A DNA stretch of 36,346 nucleotides from Actinobacteria bacterium 21-64-8 (lineage in GTDB: Bacteria > Pseudomonadota > Alphaproteobacteria > Sphingomonadales > Sphingomonadaceae): positions 1 through 36,346 of the forward strand of contig CAJCHR010000266.1 of assembly GCA_903970225.1 (NCBI GenBank), given 5' to 3'. Of this stretch, positions 8,529 through 17,387 are shown piece after piece; position 1 is the stretch's first letter; each line of letters begins with the position of its first letter. The position numbers were made by a program, and so were the translations under genes. The notes beneath the pieces are model-generated. The model had not been told where the DNA came from. It saw nothing but the letters and a program-made list of their open reading frames with translations, and made no database searches.

Positions 8529-8560
8529 AAAAAGACCGCTGCCAACGCCTTTTTGGCGGT
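8529..8560 (-). terminator. Probable intrinsic terminator of the dksA-pgeF gene train
   Basis: Directly after the pgeF stop, the minus strand can fold GCCAA with TTGGC, extended by ACC with GGT across a three-base bulge, and is followed by C-TTTTT (8529-8533). The stem is imperfect, but the position and the T-run fit a terminator. Confidence 0.6.
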
Positions 8561-8563
8561 GAC

Positions 8564-9343
8564 TCAGAGGTTTTGCCGCAGTGCAATGAGAGATATCTGG
8601 CGACCATACGCAAGCTCGCCGCGATGCGTGGCGCGGCGGAACGAATAGAACCGTTCTTCTTGCGAATATGTATCGAGTCCGAGATGTTCGATCGCCCGCA
8701 CGCCCGTCTCTTTCAAGCGTGCTGCGACGCACCCTTCGAGATCGAATTGGTAGTGCGTGGGACGTCCCGTGATGAAGAACCGCGCGTTCGCGGCGTCACT
8801 GTCGACAAAGCGCTGGCGAAAGGCGTCGTCGACCTCATAGCTGGCCTGACCGATACATGGGCCTATCGCGGCCGCGATCGCATCACGGCTTGCGCCAAGC
8901 CGCTCCATCGCCTCGACCGTCCGGGCGATCACGCCATCGAACGCGCCGCGCCAGCCGGCATGGGCAGCGCCGATCACGCCTGCATTCGTATCGACGAGCA
9001 GCACAGGCGCGCAATCGGCGGTGACGATGCCGAGGAGCACGTTCGGACGATTGGTGACCATTGCGTCGGCCTGCGGTCTCGCGTCGTCGCTCCAGGGTTC
9101 GTCAACAATCACGCAATCGGGGGAATGCACCTGATAGACACCGACCAGCCGCGCGCCGGGCAGGACTGCATCAACCGCGCGCGCGCGGTTGATCGCCACC
9201 GCAGCGCGATCGTCGCCCGAGCCCAGGCCTGCATTGAGCCCCGCAACCGCCCCGCTCGAGATGCCGCCGCCGCGCCCGAAGAAGCCGTGCGGCACCGTGC
9301 CCAGCGCCGCGGCGCGGATCTTCTCGACCGGCCCGTCAACCAA
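8564..9343 (-). CDS. pgeF: Purine nucleoside phosphorylase / laccase-domain protein (YfiH family)
   Basis: Members of this family (DUF152, YfiH, LACC1-like) act as purine nucleoside phosphorylases, and the E. coli protein also edits misincorporated L-Ser during peptidoglycan synthesis. The conserved blocks are VPHGFFGRGGG, VYQVHSPDCV, DAMVTNRPNVLLGI, TADCAPVLLVD, GAAHAGWRGA and AIGPCIGQASYEV; the His and Cys residues in them bind the metal at the active site. At 259 residues the length is normal. The start appears to be a TTG at 9343, overlapping the pepN stop region by 8 bases; no ATG or GTG precedes the conserved part in frame. The gene ends the minus-strand train with pepN. Confidence 0.88.
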   Translation of the reverse strand: MVDGPVEKIRAAALGTVPHGFFGRGGGISSGAVAGLNAGLGSGDDRAAVAINRARAVDAVLPGARLVGVYQVHSPDCVIVDEPWSDDARPQADAMVTNRPNVLLGIVTADCAPVLLVDTNAGVIGAAHAGWRGAFDGVIARTVEAMERLGASRDAIAAAIGPCIGQASYEVDDAFRQRFVDSDAANARFFITGRPTHYQFDLEGCVAARLKETGVRAIEHLGLDTYSQEERFYSFRRATHRGELAYGRQISLIALRQNL

Positions 9344-11969
9344 GGCTCTTGGTCACCTGCTCCAGCGTGTCGCGCGACAACGAGGGTGCAGCGGCGATCC
9401 GCTCCAGCTCAGCGCGCATCAACGCCGATCGCGCGGGCTCGATCCGGCGCCAGCGTCCGAGCGGCGGCACGAACCGTGCAGCGGTCTGCGCATTGAGCGG
9501 ATCGAGGGCCAGGATGAGGTTCCCGACCAGCCGGTACCCTTCGCCGCTGGCGACATGGAATGCGCCCGCGTTGACCGCGAATGCCATGTAGAGCGCACGC
9601 ACGCGGTTGGGGTTGTTCAGCTTGAAGTCGGGATGATCTGCGAGCGTCTTGACCTGCTCGACTACGTCCGGATGGAGCGAGGCGGCCTGCATCGAGAACC
9701 ATTTGTCGATGACCAGCGCATTGCCCGCGTAACGATCGTGGAAATCGGCGAGCCGTGCCGCACGCTCAGGTGCGGAAAGCCCGGCGAGCACAGTCAGCGC
9801 GCCTTGCCGGTCGGTCATGTTATCGGCAGCATCGTACTGCGCGGCGGCGCGCTTAGCGGCTTCGGCGGGACGGCCGGCGGCGAGGTACACCAGCGCCTGC
9901 GTCTTCACCTTGCGCGCTCCCCGCGCCGCGGCGTCACGTGAATATGGCACGACGCTCGCGCGATCGTGAAGCGCGGTGAACTGCGCGAACAGTGTGTCGC
10001 CAAGCCACGCCTTGAGGCTCTCGCGTTCACGGCGGATCGCCACAGGGTCTGCTGCGGCGAGCTGCTCGGCGATGTAGCTTTCGGCGGGGAGCATGATCAG
10101 CTCGCCGCGCATCAGGTCGTCGAGGGCGCCGTCTTCGAGCACCGCCGCCAGCGCGCCGGCGATCGCCTCTCGTCCTGTCCGGCGCGCAGTATCGTCAAGC
10201 ACGCCTTCGACCGCGGTGACCAGATGGCGCAGCACGAGGCCTTGCATCGCTTCGTACCGCGCAAAGGGATCGTCATCGTGCGCCGCGAGGAACACAAGAT
10301 CTTCGACCGACTGCTCGGACGCGACCGCAACCGGCGCGGAAAACCCACGATTGATAGACAGCACCGGCGGTTTGCTGAAGCCCTCGAACCGGAACTCGCC
10401 CGCGGAATCCTCCAGGACGACCAACTGCTCGCCGGTGCTCTTGCCGCTGTCGCGGTCGAACAGCGAGATGCGTAACGGGATCGGCATCGGGGCCTTTTCG
10501 GGCTGGCCGGGCGTGGGCGGCACGGTCTGCGCGAGCTTGAGCGTCGTGGTGTCCCCGTCCTGCTCCATTTCGACCTCAACGCGCGGCGTACCCGCTTGCG
10601 AATACCAGCGGCGGAAGCGTTTGAGATCGAGATCGGCACCCTCTTCGATCGAGGTGACAAAATCTTCGCAAGTCGCGGCCTCGCCGTCGTGCTGCGCGAA
10701 GTAGAGGTCGGTGCCCGTGCGGAAGCGCTCGAGGCCCGCCATCGTGCGCATCATCCGGATCACTTCCGCGCCCTTATTGTAGACAGTCGCGGTGTAGAAG
10801 TTGGAAATCTCCTGATAGCTGTCAGGCCGGATCGGATGTGCGAGCGGGCCTGAATCCTCGGGAAACTGCGCGGAACGCAAGACCCGCACATCCTCGATCC
10901 GCTTGACCGGTGCCGATCCCATCGCCTCGCTGAACAGCTGGTCGCGCAGAACGGTGAAACCTTCCTTGAGGCTCAGCTGGAACCAGTCGCGGCAGGTGAT
11001 CCGATTGCCCGACCAGTTGTGGAAATACTCGTGCGCGACAACGCTCTCGATTGCGTCATAATCTCCGTCGGTCGCGGTCTCCGGATCGGCGAGGATGTAG
11101 CGCGTGTTGAAGACGTTGAGGCCCTTGTTCTCCATCGCGCCCATGTTGAAATCGGACACCGCAACGATGTTGAACAAATCGAGATCGTACTCGCGGCCGA
11201 ACGCCTCCTCGTCCCACTTCATCGAGGCCTTGAGCGAATCCATCGCGTGCTGCGTGCGATCGAGATCGCCCGGCCGGACCCAGATATTGAGATCGACCTT
11301 GCGGCCGCTCATCGTGGTGAAGGTATCGTGGTTGGCGACGAGCTCGCCCGCGACCAGCGCGAACAGGTAGCACGGCTTGGGCCAGGGATCGTGCCATTCG
11401 GCCCAGTGACGGCCGTCATCGCTCTCGCCTTCGGCAAGGCAGTTGCCGTTCGAAAGTAGCACCGGGAACTGATCCTTCGACCCTTCCATTCGCACACTGT
11501 AAGTAGAGAGCACGTCGGGCCGATCGGGAAAGAAGGTGATCCGGCGGAAGCCCTGGGCCTCGCACTGCGTGCAGAGCATCCCGTTCGAGGCGTAGAGCCC
11601 CATCAGCTGGCTGTTGGCATCCGGCTGGAGCAACGTCTCGATCTCGACGTGATGCTCACTGCCGGCGAGGTCGATCAGCAGATCGTCGCCCTCCATGCGC
11701 CAGTCGTTGATCGCTTGCCCATCGACTTTCACGCTGCGCGCGGCAATGCCGTCGCCATTAAGGCGCAACATCGTGCCTCCACTGCCCGCCGGATTGCGCT
11801 CGACCTTTAGATTCGCGGTGACGCCGGCCTCGGATACGCCAAGGTCGAACGCCAGGGCGATCTCGGGGACCAGCCACTCGGGCGGCTGATAATCCTCGCG
11901 GCGAATGATCGGCGGATGATGCGGGGCAGGCGCGGCGTCCGCAGTCTCAGGGTTGGTAGCGATGTCCAT
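9336..11969 (-). CDS. pepN: Aminopeptidase N (M1 family zinc metallopeptidase)
   Basis: PepN removes N-terminal residues from peptides in the cytoplasm. At 877 residues it matches the PepN branch of family M1. The exopeptidase motif GAMENKGLN and the zinc site HEYFHNW, followed 18 residues later by the Glu of KEGFTV, are intact. The region after the catalytic domain corresponds to the DUF3458 Ig-like and C-terminal alpha-helical repeat domains of bacterial PepN. The ATG at 11969 gives a normal N-terminus. It lies 62 bases after the DUF4112 gene and overlaps pgeF by 8 bases. Confidence 0.96.
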   Translation of the reverse strand: MDIATNPETADAAPAPHHPPIIRREDYQPPEWLVPEIALAFDLGVSEAGVTANLKVERNPAGSGGTMLRLNGDGIAARSVKVDGQAINDWRMEGDDLLIDLAGSEHHVEIETLLQPDANSQLMGLYASNGMLCTQCEAQGFRRITFFPDRPDVLSTYSVRMEGSKDQFPVLLSNGNCLAEGESDDGRHWAEWHDPWPKPCYLFALVAGELVANHDTFTTMSGRKVDLNIWVRPGDLDRTQHAMDSLKASMKWDEEAFGREYDLDLFNIVAVSDFNMGAMENKGLNVFNTRYILADPETATDGDYDAIESVVAHEYFHNWSGNRITCRDWFQLSLKEGFTVLRDQLFSEAMGSAPVKRIEDVRVLRSAQFPEDSGPLAHPIRPDSYQEISNFYTATVYNKGAEVIRMMRTMAGLERFRTGTDLYFAQHDGEAATCEDFVTSIEEGADLDLKRFRRWYSQAGTPRVEVEMEQDGDTTTLKLAQTVPPTPGQPEKAPMPIPLRISLFDRDSGKSTGEQLVVLEDSAGEFRFEGFSKPPVLSINRGFSAPVAVASEQSVEDLVFLAAHDDDPFARYEAMQGLVLRHLVTAVEGVLDDTARRTGREAIAGALAAVLEDGALDDLMRGELIMLPAESYIAEQLAAADPVAIRRERESLKAWLGDTLFAQFTALHDRASVVPYSRDAAARGARKVKTQALVYLAAGRPAEAAKRAAAQYDAADNMTDRQGALTVLAGLSAPERAARLADFHDRYAGNALVIDKWFSMQAASLHPDVVEQVKTLADHPDFKLNNPNRVRALYMAFAVNAGAFHVASGEGYRLVGNLILALDPLNAQTAARFVPPLGRWRRIEPARSALMRAELERIAAAPSLSRDTLEQVTKSLG

Positions 11970-12031
11970 CGCAGTCTAGTGATCCCAACCGCCGCGCCCC
12001 GCAACCCACCTTTCTTGGGGATTCGCGAGGA

Positions 12032-12457
12032 TCAGGCCTCGACGATTTTTGTCTCGGGGTGATGCCGATCGAGATGATCGACGATGATCTTGAGGTTGCG
12101 GCTGTTCGACCGGAACAGCAGGTCTGGGACGAAGCCGACCACCGGGATCGCGCCGAGCGCAGCGTTGACCGCGATGTTGCCGAACATTCGCGCCATCTTC
12201 CAGCGCGAAAGACCCAGGTTTCGGGCTTCCCAGACCAGAACCAGGCCGAGCACCGCGCCGATCGCATCGCCAATGACGGGAATCAGATCGAGCATCGCGT
12301 CGAGGCCGACCGGTTGCTTGGTGCCGGGGATCACGAACAGACGCTCGAGAACTTTCTCCATCAATTCGATCCGGCGCCGCACATCGGCCGGCGTCCGGCC
12401 GAGCGGAAGGTCGAAACCCATCGGGAGAGCGGTGTTGAAGCTTGCCATTCCTGTCAT
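12032..12457 (-). CDS. DUF4112 family membrane-associated protein, 141 aa
   Basis: The core of this protein (VGLDAMLDLIPVIGDAIG, then WKMARMFGNIAVNAALGAIPVVGFVPDLLFRS) matches the DUF4112 pattern: two hydrophobic hairpin-like segments each beginning with a Leu-Ile-Pro or Ile-Pro-Val-Val-Gly element. The biochemical role of the family is not known; the hydrophobic parts suggest membrane association. The ATG at 12457 overlaps the stop of the solute-binding protein gene as ATGA, so the two are translationally coupled. A second ATG lies three codons in. Confidence 0.85.
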   Translation of the reverse strand: MTGMASFNTALPMGFDLPLGRTPADVRRRIELMEKVLERLFVIPGTKQPVGLDAMLDLIPVIGDAIGAVLGLVLVWEARNLGLSRWKMARMFGNIAVNAALGAIPVVGFVPDLLFRSNSRNLKIIVDHLDRHHPETKIVEA

Positions 12458-13941
12458 CTGGGTAGGATCGCGAGCGGCATCAAGGGATGGAAACCGAGCC
12501 GGTTGATCGAGAAGCCGACCACATTGCCGCGCACCAGCGACCAGCGCATCGGCAACGCCAGCGGAATGAACACATTCGCCGCGGTCAGCGAGGCTTCCGC
12601 TTCTCCCGTCAGGCGATCGCGGGTCGCCTCGTCAGTGCTGGCGCGAACCTGATCCATCAGAGCATCGCTGCCCGGATCACACGCACCGTGGTTCAGGGCG
12701 CAGTTGAACTGGTTGAGATACCAGCTGGCCGCGCCGTAGCGCGCGACCTCATCCATCAGCCGCAGGTCAGCCTTTGCACCGATCGCAACGCGCCGGGTCG
12801 GAACCCCGATCACGGCGAGGTCAGACGACACCCGCCCGAAGATCAGGTCGGCGCCCGGCCCGACAGGCAAGGCGATTCGCAGCACCGGCACGGTCCTGCC
12901 GCCGGCCTGACGCCATTGCGCGATGGCCAGGCGCGCCTTGTCTCGGCGGTCATCGAGGCTGAGGCCCGCCCATCGCTCTCCGCCGGGGCCCAGTCCTCCC
13001 TCGGCATCCGCCGGAACGACGCGCACGGCGGGGGCCCACCCGGTCACGCCGAAGGAGCCGACCAGCGCATCGCGATCGATCGCCATGGCGAGCGCCTCGC
13101 GCGTTGCCGGATCGGCGAGAAGGCCCTCTACGCCCGTTACTTGCAAGCCGAACAGACCCGAGACGGCATCCATCCGGATCGCGCCGCGCCCGATTCCCAA
13201 TGATGCGGCGAGCGGGAACTCGATCGCGGTTCCGCCGACGACCAGATCGGCATCACCGCTACGGAACCGCTCAACCGCCGACGGACCGCTCAGCGCGACA
13301 AGCCTGAGCGCGCGAACCTGGTCACTCCAGTCCCGGATCGCCGGGAGTCCGAGTTTCTCCGGACGGATCGCCGAAAGCCCTGCCGATGCGCTTTCGCGAA
13401 CCATCGCCATAGGGCCGGCGCTATCCTCGCGGTAGGTCAGCCCGAGTTCGGGTTGGGCGAGGAGCTGAAGCAGATCGGGCATCGGCTGTCGCAGACGAAT
13501 TTCGATCACCCGGGCTGACATGACACGGATATCCTCGACCGCCGACAGATCGAGCCCGAGCGCCGTGTGCTTGAGGCGACCGAGAGCCTCCTGCAGCGCG
13601 ATCTGCGCGGACAATGCGCTCAGCGGCCGTCCGCTTCGCCAATTGCCCTCACGCAAACGAAAAATGTAGCTTTGCCCGTCGTCGAGCACGATCCAGCGAT
13701 CGGCGAGACCCGGGACGACTCGGCCTTCGGCATCGAACCCGAGCAAGCCCTCGGCGGTCGCCGAGCGTAACAGGGCTGCCGGTGTGCTGGCCGGATCAGC
13801 GGCCGAGAAGAGCTCGACCCCATCGCCCACTGCGACCACCTGGAGCGTCGCCTCGTGCCGCGACCCGCAGCCGGCGAGAAGCAACGCGATGATCGGAACG
13901 ATCAGCCTTGCGGCCATCACCGTTGGCGCACGCATGCGCAA
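12454..13941 (-). CDS. ABC transporter substrate-binding lipoprotein (family 5), 495 aa
   Basis: The N-terminus carries a lipoprotein signal: a basic start, a hydrophobic stretch (ARLIVPIIALLLAGCG) and a lipobox LAGC with Cys about residue 25. The mature part has the layout of solute-binding protein family 5 (oligopeptide/nickel type): LADRWIVLDDGQSYIFRLR near the N-terminus and the domain region GLFGLQVTGVEGLLADPATREALAMAIDRD in the middle. Such proteins capture peptides or similar solutes in the periplasm for an ABC importer. No permease or ATPase gene is next to it, so it is an orphan and could have another role. It lies 72 bases after dksA and overlaps the DUF4112 gene by 4 bases. Confidence 0.82.
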   Translation of the reverse strand: MRMRAPTVMAARLIVPIIALLLAGCGSRHEATLQVVAVGDGVELFSAADPASTPAALLRSATAEGLLGFDAEGRVVPGLADRWIVLDDGQSYIFRLREGNWRSGRPLSALSAQIALQEALGRLKHTALGLDLSAVEDIRVMSARVIEIRLRQPMPDLLQLLAQPELGLTYREDSAGPMAMVRESASAGLSAIRPEKLGLPAIRDWSDQVRALRLVALSGPSAVERFRSGDADLVVGGTAIEFPLAASLGIGRGAIRMDAVSGLFGLQVTGVEGLLADPATREALAMAIDRDALVGSFGVTGWAPAVRVVPADAEGGLGPGGERWAGLSLDDRRDKARLAIAQWRQAGGRTVPVLRIALPVGPGADLIFGRVSSDLAVIGVPTRRVAIGAKADLRLMDEVARYGAASWYLNQFNCALNHGACDPGSDALMDQVRASTDEATRDRLTGEAEASLTAANVFIPLALPMRWSLVRGNVVGFSINRLGFHPLMPLAILPR

Positions 13942-14013
13942 AGACCTGCCCGAGATCGGGTTTGCTGTCCATGCCGCAACGGTCCATCCGCACGGCGACG
14001 GCTGGCCATCGGA

Positions 14014-14472
14014 TCAATCGTCGCGCGAGATCTTTTCGCGCCGTTCGTGAGCGGCCTGCGATTCGACGGTCATCGTCGCGACCGGCCTTGCGATCAAGCG
14101 CCCGATGCCGATCGGCTCACCGGTGACTTCGCAGTACCCGTACTCGCCTTCCTCGATCCGGCGCATCGCGGAATCGATCTTGTTGATCAGCTTGCGCTGA
14201 CGATCGCGGGTGCGAAGCTCGATGCCCCAGTCGGTCTCGCTCGAGGCGCGATCGTTGGGGTCCGAATCGGTGATCGGTCCGTCCTGCAATTGCGCCAGGG
14301 TACCCTCGGCGGCGTCGATGATCGAACGCTTCCAGGCGAGCAACAGCTTCCTGAAGTAATCGAGTTGCGCCGGGCCCATGTAGGGCTCGTTTTCACTGGG
14401 GATGTAATCCCCGCCGATGGTTCGCTTCGCTTTGGCAAGTACGTCGATTTCGTCAACAAGTGCCGTTGGCAT
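14014..14472 (-). CDS. dksA: RNA polymerase-binding transcription factor DksA (zinc-cysteine-poor form)
   Basis: DksA binds in the secondary channel of RNA polymerase and, with ppGpp, adjusts rRNA and amino-acid promoters. The ATG at 14472 gives 152 residues; the frame is open for 93 more codons upstream, but these look random. The coiled-coil tip motif is intact as D71-P-N-D74-R-A76, the same positions as in E. coli. The C-terminal globular part reads GYCEVTGEPIGIGRLIARP and keeps only the first zinc cysteine, Cys114; positions 117, 135 and 138 are Thr, Thr and Ser. Loss of these cysteines is known among alphaproteobacterial DksA proteins. It is the first gene of the minus-strand train and is divergent from the Sel1-like gene. 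Confidence 0.93.
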   Translation of the reverse strand: MPTALVDEIDVLAKAKRTIGGDYIPSENEPYMGPAQLDYFRKLLLAWKRSIIDAAEGTLAQLQDGPITDSDPNDRASSETDWGIELRTRDRQRKLINKIDSAMRRIEEGEYGYCEVTGEPIGIGRLIARPVATMTVESQAAHERREKISRDD

Positions 14473-14765
14473 CTGAAACTCCGCCGCGTTTCCGTCCCTT
14501 GGCTGCTGGATTCTGCAACGCCGGTTCTGCCGGTCGCCTGCCAAGCACCTTGGTGAGCGCGCCCATATAGAGGCGGACTCGCGCGCACAAGCGGGAAAGG
14601 CGTTTCGCTCCGCGCTTGGGAGCGGCCGAAAAATCATTTGGCGGGGCTGCGCAAATCCGCCTCCGCACAGAAGTTTGCGGCGCTTAACTTTTTGTTGACC
14701 GCGGGCGGTAATCATAAGGCCATCGGCGGAACCACACCGTCGCTCTTTCAACAGGGAGTACGGAC
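14473..14765. promoter_or_regulatory. Divergent intergenic region, dksA / Sel1-like gene
   Basis: This 293-base stretch separates two divergent starts and must hold both promoters. On the plus strand a TTGACC at 14695-14700 could be a -35 for the Sel1-like gene, but no good -10 lies 16-18 bases downstream. No hairpin or repeat of note was seen. Confidence 0.35.
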
Positions 14766-15104
14766 ATGAAAGCAGTCTGGGTCAATCCGCAAATTGGTTC
14801 CCCCGCGCCGACACCGGCGGATGCGTTCATCGCCTGCAGCCTCGCCGCAGCGCAGGCCGGCGACGTAACCGGCTACTTCGATCTCGGCGTCGCGTTGTCG
14901 ACCGGCACCGACGGGTTATCTTGCGATTTCATCGAGGCGCACAAGTGGTTCAATATCGCGGCCACCTCGGGCCACGAGGAATCGGCGCTGTGCCGTGCCG
15001 ATGTCGCCTGCGAGATGACCCCGCGCGAGATCGCCGAGGCCCAGCGCCGCGCACGCCACTGGATCGCGAACTCATACCGGCCGACGTTCAGGAAAGCGGC
15101 CTGA
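14766..15104 (+). CDS. Small Sel1-repeat-like protein, 112 aa
   Basis: The middle of the protein reads CDFIEAHKWFNIAATSGHEESA, which has the A-x-x-W-F-x-x-A-A pattern of a Sel1-like repeat, a helical hairpin of the TPR class used for protein-protein contacts. A preceding half-repeat (YFDLGVALSTG) and a trailing helix (MTPREIAEAQRRARHWI) complete it. There is no signal peptide, so it is probably cytoplasmic. GGGAG lies seven bases before the ATG. It is divergent from dksA and converges on the acyltransferase gene, with 5 bases between the stops. The binding partner is unknown. Confidence 0.75.
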   Translation: MKAVWVNPQIGSPAPTPADAFIACSLAAAQAGDVTGYFDLGVALSTGTDGLSCDFIEAHKWFNIAATSGHEESALCRADVACEMTPREIAEAQRRARHWIANSYRPTFRKAA

Positions 15105-15109
15105 GACGC

Positions 15110-16249
15110 TCAGCCCTGGCGGAAAGGCGTATGCGCTCCGAGCAGTTCCTGCTCCTGCGCCACACCTTCTCGCTCACGGCGCAGGAAATCGGCGACCGCC
15201 TCGCGGAAACTGCGGTTAACGATGAAGTGCGCCGACGTGGTGCGGACGGGTTCGTAACCCCGCGCCAGCTTGTGGCCCCCCTGAGCACCGGCCTCGACGC
15301 GATCGAGCCCCAGCGCGATCGCGGCATCGATCGCCTGATAGTAGCACAGCTCGAAGTGCAGGAACGGCTTGTCCACCACCGCGCCCCAGTATCGCCCGTA
15401 TAAGGCGCGGTCGCCGATGAAATTGAGCGCACCGGCGATGGGCTTGCCGTCGAGGACCGCGAGAATCAGCAACACCCGGTCGCCCAGCCGCTCGCTGAAC
15501 AAATCGAACGCCGCGCGCGTCAGGTACGGTGTTCCCCATTTGCGGGCGCCGGTGTCCTGATAAAACCGCCAGAAGGCGTTCCAATGCTCCGGCAATATCG
15601 CGGCCCCGCGCAAGTGTAGGATCTCGACGCCCTCCTGCGCCGCGGCGCGCTCCTTGCGGATGTCCTTGCGCTTGCGTGACGACAGCGCGCCGAGGAAATC
15701 ATCGAAGCTTGCGTAGCCACGGTTGTCCCAATGGAACTGGATGTCGTTGCGGATCATCCACCCGGCCGCTTCGAACAGCGAAACCTGCCCGGGCTCGACG
15801 AATGTCGCATGCGCCGACGAGATGCCGTTGGTCTCGCAAAACTGCTCAGCGCCGCGCAGCAGTGGCAGCGCGAGTTCCGGATCGCGCGTCAGCACACGCG
15901 GGCCAGTCGCGGGCGTGAACGGCACCGAGATCTGGAGCTTGGGATAATAGCTTCCGCCCGCGCGGTGCCATGCGTCGGCCCAGCCCTGGTCGAACACGTA
16001 TTCGCCCTGGCTATGCGACTTGAGGTAGGCAGGCAGCGCGGCCGCCAACCGGCCTTCCCCGCTCTCGATGAGCAGCGGCACAGGATCCCAGCCACTACGC
16101 TGGCCGACGCTGCCCGACTCTTCGAGCGCGCTCAGGAAGGCGTGGCTGACGAAGGGATTGGCCTCGGCGACAAGCGCGTCCCACTGCTTGGGATCCAGCT
16201 CGCCGACCGATTCGCCCACGCGTACGGTGTAGCCGCTGCCGTCGCTCAC
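15110..16249 (-). CDS. FemAB/GNAT-like acyltransferase family protein (COG3146 type), 379 aa
   Basis: The protein matches the long GNAT-fold family often annotated as peptidogalycan biosynthesis or DUF482: it starts with DPKQWDALVAEANPFVSHAFLSALEESGS, has KSHSQGEYVFDQGWADAWHRAGG, YYPKLQISVPFTPATGPR, the FSSRKRKDIRKER-like stretch, and the C-terminal FHFELCYYQAIDAAI- and HKLARGYEP-like signatures. The substrate is not established; the fold suggests transfer of an aminoacyl or acyl group. The frame is open to 16327, but that extension lies inside ridA; the GTG at 16249, ten bases after the ridA stop, gives the natural N-terminus. It is the last gene of the train from DUF3572. Confidence 0.82.
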   Translation of the reverse strand: MSDGSGYTVRVGESVGELDPKQWDALVAEANPFVSHAFLSALEESGSVGQRSGWDPVPLLIESGEGRLAAALPAYLKSHSQGEYVFDQGWADAWHRAGGSYYPKLQISVPFTPATGPRVLTRDPELALPLLRGAEQFCETNGISSAHATFVEPGQVSLFEAAGWMIRNDIQFHWDNRGYASFDDFLGALSSRKRKDIRKERAAAQEGVEILHLRGAAILPEHWNAFWRFYQDTGARKWGTPYLTRAAFDLFSERLGDRVLLILAVLDGKPIAGALNFIGDRALYGRYWGAVVDKPFLHFELCYYQAIDAAIALGLDRVEAGAQGGHKLARGYEPVRTTSAHFIVNRSFREAVADFLRREREGVAQEQELLGAHTPFRQG

Positions 16250-16259
16250 GCGGACCCGC

Positions 16260-16730
16260 TCACTCCGGCGATACCGCAACGATCGCGTCGACCTCGACCG
16301 CCGCGCCGAGCGGAAGCACGGGCACACCCACCGCGCTGCGTGCGTGGCGGCCTGCGTCGCCGAACACCGCCGCCATCAGCTCCGAGGCGCCGTTGACGAC
16401 TTTGGGCTGATCGGTGAAATCGCCTGTCGAGCTCACGAAGCCGCCAAGCTTGACCACGCGCTCCACCCGCGAGAGCGAACCGAGCGCCGCGCGGAGCTGC
16501 GCCAGGATCATCAGGCCGCAGGCCTTCGCGGCGGCGGTGCCGTCCTCGATCGAGACGTCCTCGCCCAGCCTGCCTTTGACCAGCACGCCGTCGACGAAAG
16601 GCAACTGACCCGAGACATAGGCAAGGCCGCCGGCGATCACGACCGGCACATAGGCCGCGACCGGCGCGGCCGGCTGGGGCAAGGCCAGACCCAGCGCGGC
16701 GAGCTTGGCGTCGATTTCAGCGTCGGTCAT
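16260..16730 (-). CDS. RidA family protein (YjgF/YER057c/UK114), 156 aa
   Basis: RidA-type enzymes hydrolyse reactive enamines and imines formed by PLP enzymes; this one belongs to a longer, less studied subgroup. Visible signatures are GGLAYVSGQLPFVDG, the helix ACGLMILAQLRAALGSLSRVERVVKLGGFV and the end ARSAVGVPVLPLGAAVEVDAIV, where the Arg and the final Glu sit at the positions of the substrate-binding residues of RidA. The gene starts 9 bases after the HAD hydrolase stop and is followed by the acyltransferase 10 bases later, so all are probably one transcript. Confidence 0.88.
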   Translation of the reverse strand: MTDAEIDAKLAALGLALPQPAAPVAAYVPVVIAGGLAYVSGQLPFVDGVLVKGRLGEDVSIEDGTAAAKACGLMILAQLRAALGSLSRVERVVKLGGFVSSTGDFTDQPKVVNGASELMAAVFGDAGRHARSAVGVPVLPLGAAVEVDAIVAVSPE

Positions 16731-16739
16731 ATCGTTCCT

Positions 16740-17387
16740 TCAGGCAGGTTCGGTCTGGTGGAGCTTTTCGAGCAGCCAGGGCAGCGCATCGTCCCAGGTA
16801 TCGATCCGGGCGTGAGCATGTCCTGCCTGATGCGCGCAGGTGATGTGCGGAGCAATCAGCGGTTCACCGCACAAGTGCAGCCGCATGACGTGCGGTGCGG
16901 TCTCTGCGACAGAACCGTGATGTTGCGCCAGATCATCGATAAACACCGCGCGGCTCGGCTTATATTCCTCGAGGATCGCCTGGAGGGCCGGGCCCTTTGG
17001 GCCCTGATTGGTAAAGACCCTCAGATCGATTCCATGCCCCGCAAGCTGCTGAGTGCGTGCCTCCTGACGGAAATCGAGCAGATTGGTAAGGACGACGATA
17101 TCCGCGTGGCGCCCGATCTCCCCAATCGCCTCGGCGGCGCCTGAAATGGGAAACTGACGGTGCATTTGATCGTCGAAGAACAAGTTGAGCAGCCGCCAGA
17201 TCTCGGGCTGCTCGACCTTCACGCCGGTATCGAGATACGTCAGTGCCCTGCCGAAATCACCGCCGCCCATATCAAAGCGAATGCCGTGAGCTTCGAGCAG
17301 CCAGTCGCGGAACGGTGCGACCATATGCAGCAGCACTTCATCGCAATCGGTGATGATGAGCGGGCGATTGGCCGCCTGGACGCTCAT
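16740..17387 (-). CDS. HAD superfamily hydrolase, 215 aa
   Basis: The haloacid-dehalogenase motifs are all present: motif I ITDCDEVLL with the nucleophile Asp and the general-acid Asp two residues on, motif II VVLTN, the motif III Lys in NQGPKGPAL and motif IV AVFIDDLAQHH. A small helical cap lies between motifs I and II (about residues 20-90). Such enzymes are mostly phosphatases for small metabolites; no substrate can be named. The start ATG overlaps the stop of the DUF3572 gene by 4 bases. Confidence 0.87.
   Translation of the reverse strand: MSVQAANRPLIITDCDEVLLHMVAPFRDWLLEAHGIRFDMGGGDFGRALTYLDTGVKVEQPEIWRLLNLFFDDQMHRQFPISGAAEAIGEIGRHADIVVLTNLLDFRQEARTQQLAGHGIDLRVFTNQGPKGPALQAILEEYKPSRAVFIDDLAQHHGSVAETAPHVMRLHLCGEPLIAPHITCAHQAGHAHARIDTWDDALPWLLEKLHQTEPA

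Noticed and set aside
12766-13941. Plus-strand frames inside the solute-binding protein gene
   Set aside because: The minus-strand lipoprotein signal and family pattern are clear; the plus-strand frames are shadows.
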